A stretch of 18,715 bases of DNA. It comes from JACPHB01 sp964495505 (GTDB taxonomy: Bacteria > Patescibacteriota > Minisyncoccia > UBA10092). Positions within the stretch are counted from its first letter, which is position 1. Every line of letters begins with the position of its first letter. Under the pieces are notes generated by a model that was not told the DNA's origin, did not search any database, and saw only the letters and a list, made by a program, of their open reading frames with translations. This document shows, one piece after another, positions 6,668 to 11,528 of the stretch. The stretch covers positions 1 to 18,715 of the forward strand of contig CAZBVM010000013.1 in NCBI GenBank assembly GCA_964495505.1, read 5' to 3'. The translations under genes and the position numbers were made by a program.

Positions 6668-7201
6668 ATGGAAGGAAGAGAGTTTTTAAATGTAGAAAGA
6701 ATTACTGGCGAGCTTAATATCGCGCCAAATGAAACCATTGCCGATTTTGGCGCCGGCCACGGGTTTTTTGCCATCGCTTTCGCCAAAAGAGTCGGTCCGT
6801 CAGGCCAAGTTTTTGCCATTGATGTTTTGCCGACGGCTTTGGAATCAATCAGATCGCAAGCTAAAATTGAGGGGCTTTTTAATATAAAGGTTATCCGGGG
6901 CAACTTGGAAAAACCCAATGGTTCAACTTTGCCGGACGGCGTTTGCGACGCGGTTATGATTGCCAATGTTTTATTTCAAGCGCCGGATAAGTCGGCTTTA
7001 CTCGATGAAGCTAAAAGGGTCTTAAAAGACAGCGGCCGCCTAATTGTAATTGAATGGAAACCCTACATTGCTGTCGGTCCCCAAAAAGAATCACGCCTGT
7101 CAGAAGCCGAATTAAAACAACTGATTTTATCAAAAGGGTTCTCCGAAATAAAAGCCATTGATGCCGGCACTCATCATTACGGATTTATATTTAAAAAATA
7201 A
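6668..7201 (+). CDS. Class I SAM-dependent methyltransferase
   Basis: This 177-residue single-domain Rossmann methyltransferase should be cytoplasmic. Motif I is IADFGAGHGFFA (about 23-34), the SAM-binding glycine loop. VFAIDVLP (about 49-56) supplies the acidic residue that holds the ribose. DAVMIANVLFQAPDK (about 94-108) is motif IV, and LKDSGRLIVIEWKP (about 118-131) is the motif V/VI region. The overall pattern resembles UbiE/Methyltransf_11 proteins with small-molecule substrates, but nothing identifies the substrate. The ATG at 6668 has no Shine-Dalgarno and may be leaderless. It lies 8 bases before the solute-binding protein gene on the same strand, so the two are probably cotranscribed, together with the pilin genes that follow. 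Confidence 0.85.
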   Translation: MEGREFLNVERITGELNIAPNETIADFGAGHGFFAIAFAKRVGPSGQVFAIDVLPTALESIRSQAKIEGLFNIKVIRGNLEKPNGSTLPDGVCDAVMIANVLFQAPDKSALLDEAKRVLKDSGRLIVIEWKPYIAVGPQKESRLSEAELKQLILSKGFSEIKAIDAGTHHYGFIFKK

Positions 7202-7209
7202 TTAATAGT

Positions 7210-8535
7210 ATGTTAATTTTTGGCCGTGAAATACTAAGAAGTCAGCTAATAATTGTCGGAACAATAATCATTATAGTTATCCTTTTAGCGTCGGTCTTTT
7301 TTGGAATCTTGCCGGGTTCGCGCCCGGCCGGTCAAGAACCAGTTACTTTGGAATTTTGGGGTCTTTACGACGACTTGTCTTTATGGCAGACGATTTTTGA
7401 CGCTTTTAAAAAAGAAAATCCCGGTATTTCTTTTAACTATATTCTAATGAATCCAGAGACCTACGAAAAAGATCTTTTAGAAGCATTGGCTTCTGGCAAG
7501 GCGCTGGACATTATCATGTTTCATTCTTCGTGGCTGCCAAAACATGGCAATAAAGTTTTACCTCTGCCTCAAGAAATGATGAGTTTAAGAGACTTTCAAG
7601 ACACATTTGTTGACATTGCCACAACTGATTTTGTAACTAAAAATCAAATTTATGCTCTGCCGGTTTGGACCGATGCTTTGGCGATGATTTACAACAAGGA
7701 TCTTTTTAACACCGCTGGTATCGCGACGCCGCCGAAAGATTGGGACGAATTTGTTAAAGTTGTTGCCAAACTTAGAAAATTAGATAAATCAAACAATCTG
7801 ATGAAATCCGGAGTGGCAATTGGTACGGCCAATAATGTTAATAATAGTGCCGACATTTTAAGCTTATTAATGCTTCAAAGTGGAACCAAAATGATAAGCG
7901 ACGATGGCAAAGCGGCAGCTTTTGACAGTTCAATTTTAGTAAACCGTTCAATTTATTACAGTCCCGGCGAATCAGCCCTGCGATTCTATACTGATTTTAG
8001 CAGCTCCAAATCCAACGCTTATTCCTGGAATGATAAATTTCCTAATTCTTTTGATGCGTTTACTTCCGGTCAAACTGCAATCATTTTTGATTATACTATA
8101 AATGTTGATCGGATCAAGCAGGGTTCGCCGAATTTACGTTTTGCCGTGGCGCCGATACCACAATTAAAAGATGCAACCAAAGTCGTTAATTATGGCGACT
8201 TTTGGGGTTATAGTGTTCCAATAACTTCAAAAAATTCCGAAAATGCTTGGAAATTTTTAATGTTTTCAACCACTCGTGATGTCAATAAATATTTTTCCGA
8301 AAAAACCTTGAGACCGGCGGCGCGGCGCGACTTGTTGGTGGAAGAACAGATACTATCGGATTTTGGAGTTTTTGCTGAAATAGTTTTATCGGCGACAAAT
8401 TGGTATCGGGTTGATCCGGCTGAAGTTGAAAGAATTTTTAAGGAAATGATTAATTCAGTAGTTTTATCCGGAGCTAAGCCGTCAGAAGCGATTTCTGATG
8501 CAGCGGACAGAGTAACGGCTTTGATGAGAAGATAA
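7210..8535 (+). CDS. Membrane-anchored extracellular solute-binding protein (family 1)
   Basis: The 441-residue protein resembles sugar-type ABC solute receptors. An uncleaved-looking N-terminal helix (about 11-33, rich in Ile, Val and Leu) replaces the usual lipobox: no Cys occurs there. The receptor domain begins VTLEFWGLYDDLSLWQTIFDAFKKENPGI (about 45-73), the classic opening of SBP_bac_1. Then come ALASGKALDIIMFHSSWLPK, and IYALPVWTDALAMIYNKDLF (about 138-157), the typical hinge segment, and PKDWDEFVKVVAKL. No ABC permease or ATPase gene is present here, so it may be a surface receptor or cell-wall-bound protein working with remote permeases. It sits between a methyltransferase gene and three pilin-like genes in one apparent transcription unit. 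Confidence 0.88.
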   Translation: MLIFGREILRSQLIIVGTIIIIVILLASVFFGILPGSRPAGQEPVTLEFWGLYDDLSLWQTIFDAFKKENPGISFNYILMNPETYEKDLLEALASGKALDIIMFHSSWLPKHGNKVLPLPQEMMSLRDFQDTFVDIATTDFVTKNQIYALPVWTDALAMIYNKDLFNTAGIATPPKDWDEFVKVVAKLRKLDKSNNLMKSGVAIGTANNVNNSADILSLLMLQSGTKMISDDGKAAAFDSSILVNRSIYYSPGESALRFYTDFSSSKSNAYSWNDKFPNSFDAFTSGQTAIIFDYTINVDRIKQGSPNLRFAVAPIPQLKDATKVVNYGDFWGYSVPITSKNSENAWKFLMFSTTRDVNKYFSEKTLRPAARRDLLVEEQILSDFGVFAEIVLSATNWYRVDPAEVERIFKEMINSVVLSGAKPSEAISDAADRVTALMRR

Positions 8536-8577
8536 TTGTATTTTGTATTTTGTATTTAGTATTTAGTATTTTGGTAT
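8536..8577. repeat. Array of 7-bp units (TTTGTAT/TTAGTAT type) before the first pilin gene
   Basis: Starting directly after the stop of the solute-binding protein gene, about six degenerate 7-bp units of the TATTTTG/TATTTAG type fill the whole gap up to the pilin ATG at 8579. There is no Shine-Dalgarno. The 3' part (8563-8577) is nearly complementary to 8654-8667. Confidence 0.75.
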
Positions 8578-8578
8578 T

Positions 8579-9028
8579 ATGAAAAATTCTTTGAATATTA
8601 ATAAATTATTATTACTGATTTTGTCAGTGATTTTTCTATATACCATATACCAGATACCAAATACTAATGTGGCGCAGGCGCAGGTTATTGGCAATTTGGA
8701 TTTTTTAAAAGGCATTGTGCCTTGCGGCACAAGCTACGCTCCCGCTCCTTGCACGGTTTGCCATTTTTTCAAACTGCTGCAAAACATTATTAATTTTCTC
8801 CTTTTAACAAGCGCTTCTCTGGTAACTTTAATGGCAGCATACATCGGTTTTCTTTTTATGTTTTCCGGCGGTAGCCCCCAAAAAATCACAGACGCTAGAA
8901 GCAAATTATGGCTTTTGGTTTGGGGCATTGCCTGGGTTTTGGGCTCCTGGCTGGTGCTAAACACCATGATTACCGTCTTTGCCGAACCTGGCGTTTTTCC
9001 TTGGCCCTGGAATCAAATAAATTGTTAA
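8579..9028 (+). CDS. T4SS pilin-like (TrbC/VirB2-type) membrane protein 1
   Basis: The 149-residue protein has an N-terminal hydrophobic signal (about 9-24) with a probable signal peptidase site near NVAQAQ. A short Cys-containing outer segment follows (C49, C58, C61 in VPCGTSYAPAPCTVCHFF), then two membrane helices (about 68-97 and 108-132). They are linked by FMFSGGSPQKITDARSKL, the loop that is also present in the two following proteins. The tail ends PWPWNQINC, giving a fourth Cys. The organisation matches small type IV secretion pilin-like proteins common in Patescibacteria. The cysteines suggest disulfides outside the membrane. The signal-peptide end (YTIYQIPNTN) is encoded by 7-bp repeats. 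Assembly into a pilus or pore is inferred from family resemblance. Confidence 0.75.
   Translation: MKNSLNINKLLLLILSVIFLYTIYQIPNTNVAQAQVIGNLDFLKGIVPCGTSYAPAPCTVCHFFKLLQNIINFLLLTSASLVTLMAAYIGFLFMFSGGSPQKITDARSKLWLLVWGIAWVLGSWLVLNTMITVFAEPGVFPWPWNQINC
8638..8667. repeat. In-frame 7-bp array within the pilin 1 signal region
   Basis: Four tandem units ATATACC, ATATACC, AGATACC and AAATACT (8638-8665) encode YTIYQIPNTN. They are in reverse orientation to the array at 8536-8577; 8654-8667 can pair with 8563-8577 as 14 bp with one bulged T, enclosing the start codon. Confidence 0.7.
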
Positions 9029-9064
9029 ACGAAGATTTATTATATATTATATGCAATGTAAGTT

Positions 9065-9445
9065 ATGAAGATTTTTTCAACGTCAAAACTTAACCCAACA
9101 TTGGTTATGTGGATAAACGGATTGCTTTTTTTGCTGTTTTTTGCTATAATGGTCAATGTGACAATGGCGCAGGGTATTACCATCCCCAATCCTTTGGGAA
9201 GCGGCGGCAAAGATATTCCCACCTTAATTGGAACTATCGCCACTTGGCTTTTGGGGATTGGCACTACTATCGCGACCATCATAGTTCTTTGGTCGGCGTT
9301 TCTTTTTATGACAAGCGGGGGCAGTTCGGCAAGAGTAACTCAGGCGCGGCAAACATTGCTCTATGCCGTAATCGGTTTAGCAGTTCTTATACTCGCCGAT
9401 GGCGTGGCCCTTCTCATCCAAAATTTTTTAAAAGGCAATTTTTAA
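9065..9445 (+). CDS. T4SS pilin-like membrane protein 2
   Basis: The 126-residue protein has a signal sequence (about 14-35, ending NVTMAQ, with cleavage likely after TMA). A short glycine-rich spacer follows, then two membrane helices (about 52-79 and 99-118). They are separated by FMTSGGSSARVTQARQTLLYAVIGLAV. That loop-plus-helix signature (SGGS, then a basic stretch, then YAVIGLAV) is shared with the neighbours and is typical of TrbC/VirB2-like pilins in Patescibacteria. There is no Cys in the mature part. It starts 36 bases after pilin 1 and is on the same strand. No Shine-Dalgarno is seen before the ATG at 9065. It is probably a paralogous subunit of one envelope machine; no VirB4 ATPase gene lies in this window. 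Confidence 0.78.
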   Translation: MKIFSTSKLNPTLVMWINGLLFLLFFAIMVNVTMAQGITIPNPLGSGGKDIPTLIGTIATWLLGIGTTIATIIVLWSAFLFMTSGGSSARVTQARQTLLYAVIGLAVLILADGVALLIQNFLKGNF

Positions 9446-9487
9446 TTTGAGGTCGATAAAAATTAATTATTAATCATTAAATAATTT

Positions 9488-9838
9488 ATGAAGAAAATTA
9501 ACAAATACGCTGTCGGAACGGCCTTGGGGATTTCTTTGCTGTTGCCGCTTTTGGCGATGGCGCAAATTTCCGGACCGCCCGGACCGCTTATTACCAGCCC
9601 AAAGGATATTAGCACGATAATAATAGCTGTTTTTAACTGGTTGGGCGGCATTGTATTTACAATATCTCTTATTATGCTTATTTACGCCGCGATTTTATAT
9701 ATGACGGCGGGCGCTTCTGAGACCACTTTAGCCAAATCAAAAACCGTTTTGATTTACGCTATTGTCGGTTTGGCGGTGGCTATTCTGACTTATTCATTTA
9801 GGCCATTTATTGAAACATTCTTTAGTGGAAGGTTTTAG
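9488..9838 (+). CDS. T4SS pilin-like membrane protein 3
   Basis: The 116-residue paralogue has a signal peptide (about 8-25, ending LLAMAQ, with cleavage after AMA). Then come a Pro/Gly-rich short mature N-terminus (ISGPPGPLITSPKD) and two membrane helices (about 45-70 and 85-105). The linker YMTAGASETTLAKSKTVLIYAIVGLAV corresponds to the shared SGGS...YAVIGLAV block, with GGS changed to GAS. It ends the apparent operon that starts with the methyltransferase gene; a hairpin terminator follows 15 bases later. Three different pilin-like subunits in tandem could be major and minor subunits of one filament or pore. That is an inference from family and context. Confidence 0.78.
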   Translation: MKKINKYAVGTALGISLLLPLLAMAQISGPPGPLITSPKDISTIIIAVFNWLGGIVFTISLIMLIYAAILYMTAGASETTLAKSKTVLIYAIVGLAVAILTYSFRPFIETFFSGRF

Positions 9839-9852
9839 TTAGATTAAAAACC

Positions 9853-9886
9853 AAAAATCCACTCCGTAGCCGCGGGGTGGGTTTTA
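9853..9886 (+). terminator. Terminator after the pilin genes
   Basis: AAATCCACTCC (9855-9865) pairs with GGGGTGGGTTT (9874-9884) as 11 bp including two G-U pairs, with an 8-base loop; the T run GTTTTATGTTAT follows. It marks the end of the 6668-9838 unit. Confidence 0.72.
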
Positions 9887-9911
9887 TGTTATATCTTCGC
9901 TTCGTTCGATC

Positions 9912-9970
9912 TAACAAGTTCGCTCGGTTAAAATAAAAACAAGTTTTTATTTTTCCCTCGCTGCCTGTTA
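9912..9970. repeat. Nested hairpin repeat, family B copy 1
   Basis: Outer arms TAACA (9912-9916) and TGTTA (9966-9970) surround CGCTCGG, inner arms AAAATAAAAAC (9930-9940) and GTTTTTATTTT (9943-9953), an AA loop, and CCCTCGCT. The CGCTCGG and CCTCGCT parts recur in the copy at 16604, whereas the arms differ. The right outer arm overlaps the -10 of tRNA-Leu. Confidence 0.7.
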
Positions 9971-9974
9971 TAAT
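9969..9974 (+). promoter_or_regulatory. -10 box of tRNA-Leu
   Basis: A consensus TATAAT ends 10 bases before the tRNA. The 17-18-bp spaced -35 position (around 9945-9951) falls in the right inner arm of the repeat and is only T-rich, so the repeat may have replaced the original -35. Confidence 0.6.
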
Positions 9975-9984
9975 ATTTAAACTT

Positions 9985-10066
9985 GCGTCCGTGGCGGAAT
10001 TGGAATACGCGCAGCGCTTAGAACGCTGTCCCGCAAGGGTTAGAGGTTCGAGTCCTCTCGGACGCA
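9985..10066 (+). tRNA. tRNA-Leu (anticodon UAG)
   Basis: Acceptor arms GCGTCCG and CGGACGC with discriminator A; anticodon stem CAGCG/CGCTG with loop CTTAGAA, giving anticodon TAG (reads CUA and wobble partners). A long variable arm has CCC-GCAA-GGG, and the T arm is AGAGG-TTCGAGT-CCTCT. The 82-base class II shape fits tRNA-Leu. CCA is not encoded (the next bases are CAGC). The D loop reads AATTGGAATACGC, where many bacterial tRNA-Leu have GGTAGACGC. Confidence 0.95.
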
Positions 10067-10161
10067 CAGCACTAATATAAAATTTAACAACTTAATTTCC
10101 GATCGGTTCTTAAGTTGTAAGTTTTTACTGAATAAAGAGTTTTAATTTTAGAAAAACGCCG

Positions 10162-10200
10162 ATAACAAAAAAATCCCCTTAAGGGGAATTTTTTTGTTAT
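10162..10200. terminator. Bidirectional terminator between tRNA-Leu and Hsp20
   Basis: TCCCCTT and AAGGGGA pair directly, flanked by seven A on the left and seven T on the right, so either strand ends in a U run after the stem. The last bases are the Hsp20 stop codon. It serves the convergent tRNA-Leu and hsp20 transcripts. Confidence 0.85.
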
Positions 10201-10574
10201 TCTTCGTGGTGTTTTATTTCAATCTTTTTAGTTTTGATTTTTTCGGATTTGGGAAGTTTTATCATCAAAACGCCGTTTTTTAAAGTAGCCAGCGACTTTT
10301 CAGTTTGAACGTCAACGGGCAGTATTATAGAGCGGGAAAATGGCCCCCAGTAGCATTCCTGGTAAAAATAATCGTCTTTTTCCAAACTATCATCGCTTTC
10401 GCGGTTACCGCGAATCGTTACCATATCGTTAGTAATGGCGATATCTAAATTCTCCGGTTTTACTCCGGCAATAGTTGATTTAATAACAATATCAGTCGGT
10501 GTTTGATAAACGTCGATGGAAAGCTGACCTTCGGTTTCGCCCGGCGACCAATTTTGTTCTTTTTGTTCCGGCAT
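10197..10574 (-). CDS. Small heat-shock protein, Hsp20/alpha-crystallin family
   Basis: A holdase chaperone of about 125 residues when started at the ATG 10572-10574 (MPEQKEQN). The alpha-crystallin domain runs from LSIDVYQTPTDIVIKSTIAG through VKPENLDIAITNDMVTIRGNR to ATLKNGVLMIKLPKSEK, which contains the family motif (A)xxxNGVLxIxxPK. YFYQECYWGPFSRSIILP is the usual central strand block. A longer reading from a GTG at 10641-10643 adds 23 residues (PFRRKSEWGYDNFKISFSSRKT), encoded by the palindromic element just upstream. The residues nearest the domain (NFKISFSSRK) could be native, so the start is uncertain. The promoter upstream is near-consensus and places the element in the 5' leader. 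Convergent with tRNA-Leu. Confidence 0.9.
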   Translation of the reverse strand: MPEQKEQNWSPGETEGQLSIDVYQTPTDIVIKSTIAGVKPENLDIAITNDMVTIRGNRESDDSLEKDDYFYQECYWGPFSRSIILPVDVQTEKSLATLKNGVLMIKLPKSEKIKTKKIEIKHHEE

Positions 10575-10582
10575 AGTTTTGC

Positions 10583-10680
10583 GAGAAGAAAATGAAATTT
10601 TAAAATTGTCGTAGCCCCATTCCGACTTACGTCGGAACGGCACGACCCCGCCTACAATTTTAAAATTTCATTTTCTTCTC
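10583..10680. repeat. Palindromic element family A, copy 1 (27-bp perfect arms)
   Basis: The left arm 10583-10609 is the exact reverse complement of the right arm 10654-10680 (27 of 27). Between them lies a 44-base core: GTAGCCCCATTC, a small hairpin TTCCGAC-TTAC-GTCGGAA, then GAACGGCACGACCCCGCCT. The core is shared with copy 2 at 11427-11522, but the arms are not. On the minus strand the element spans the leader of the hsp20 message. Confidence 0.9.
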
Positions 10681-10685
10681 TTCTT

Positions 10686-10715
10686 ATTATATTTTACCCA
10701 CAGTGGTTTCGTCAA
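10686..10715 (-). promoter_or_regulatory. Promoter of hsp20
   Basis: On the minus strand TTGACG (10710-10715) and TATAAT (10686-10691) are spaced by 18 bases. The promoter overlaps the last codons and stop of the PrsW-family gene. The predicted start, near 10679, coincides with the outer end of the 27-bp hairpin arm. Confidence 0.7.
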
Positions 10716-11415
10716 CAACCGCTTGTTGATAAACTCTGTAGTGTTTCAGGCGGTTAAAGAGATAAATAACCAAAACGGCGGCGGCACCCAAAATAATGCC
10801 GACTAAAATCAAAGGGAATGTTTCTCCGTTTTTTGTTATGAGAAAATTATAAATTCCGTGGAGAACAGTCGCAAAAAACAGACCTTTTAAAATTAAACTC
10901 CAGTTTTTTTCCACAAAATAAAACTTGGAAAAATAATAGCCGGCAATGCCAGAAGCCAAACCATGAAGCGCCACGGCACTTATAAACCGCATTGACATAA
11001 AATTAAAAGTAGCGCCCAAATAGCCGGATGACCCCACCGGAATAAATGAAAAAATGGCAAAAACGTTTTCAATGGCCGCGAAACCCAAAGCGGCAACAAT
11101 AACATAAATCATACCATCAACTGGTTCATCTAAAACCGGATTTTTATTTAAAGCCAAATGAACCACGCCGTATTTGGCCACCTCTTCAACCAGTGGGGCT
11201 ATGAGAAATATCAGCATGCTGTTTCCCCACTTGTTTAAAACCATCTCAAAAAAAATAACTAATGGTGCCAAAGCAATGCCCATAATAAAAATTATAAAAA
11301 GCCAATATTTCGGTTCCGGGTGCGTGTCTTCTTTTAGATAAAAAAATAACCATACTAAACTTGGCAAAACTGCAAGAGTTAGCACCGGTATTAAAGAATA
11401 AATATTTTGTATCAT
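10687..11415 (-). CDS. PrsW-family intramembrane glutamic-type protease
   Basis: The 242-residue polytopic membrane protein has about seven to eight hydrophobic segments. Signature blocks of the PrsW / CPBP-like superfamily are present: APLVEEVAKY (E77, E78, K81), DGMIYVIVAALGFAAIEN (D100, E116, N117), a conserved R143 followed by HGLASG (H151), and HGIYN (H186, N190). In the family these glutamates and histidines form the intramembrane active site. PrsW of Bacillus cleaves an anti-sigma factor, but no anti-sigma gene is seen here, so the substrate is unknown. The gene follows valS with a palindromic element filling the gap, and its 3' end carries the hsp20 promoter. The ATG at 11413-11415 has no Shine-Dalgarno. 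Confidence 0.88.
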   Translation of the reverse strand: MIQNIYSLIPVLTLAVLPSLVWLFFYLKEDTHPEPKYWLFIIFIMGIALAPLVIFFEMVLNKWGNSMLIFLIAPLVEEVAKYGVVHLALNKNPVLDEPVDGMIYVIVAALGFAAIENVFAIFSFIPVGSSGYLGATFNFMSMRFISAVALHGLASGIAGYYFSKFYFVEKNWSLILKGLFFATVLHGIYNFLITKNGETFPLILVGIILGAAAVLVIYLFNRLKHYRVYQQAVVDETTVGKI

Positions 11416-11426
11416 AATTAAGATTC

Positions 11427-11522
11427 AAAACCAAAATAATAAAAATAAAATTCCTTAGCCCCATTCGCCTACGGCGAACGGCTCGCCCCCACCTAGAATT
11501 TTATTTTTATTATTTTGGTTTT
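11427..11522. repeat. Palindromic element family A, copy 2 (27-bp perfect arms)
   Basis: The arm 11427-11453 is the exact reverse complement of 11496-11522 (27 of 27), an AT-only sequence apart from a few C/G, unrelated to the arms of copy 1. The 42-base core has TAGCCCCATTC, a mini-hairpin TTCGCC-TAC-GGCGAA, GAACGGCTCGCCCCCACCTA. It fills most of the gap between valS and the PrsW-family gene. On the minus strand it ends in TTTT and could stop valS transcription. Confidence 0.9.
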
Positions 11523-11528
11523 TCATTA

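Noticed and set aside
10572..10643. GTG start at 10641-10643 as the definite hsp20 start
   Set aside because: The added residues come from the repeat core; the ATG at 10572-10574 is a simpler start, although residues near it (NFKISFSSRK) leave some doubt.
10583..10680. Ordinary Rho-independent terminator for the PrsW-family gene
   Set aside because: The stem is far longer than usual, encloses a core shared with another locus, is not followed by a clean T run on the minus strand, and lies downstream of a strong promoter for hsp20.
11246..11464. Minus-strand ORF starting inside the palindromic element (MGLRNFIFIILV...)
   Set aside because: It overlaps the PrsW-family gene in another frame and its opening is just the repeat arm; no independent coding evidence.
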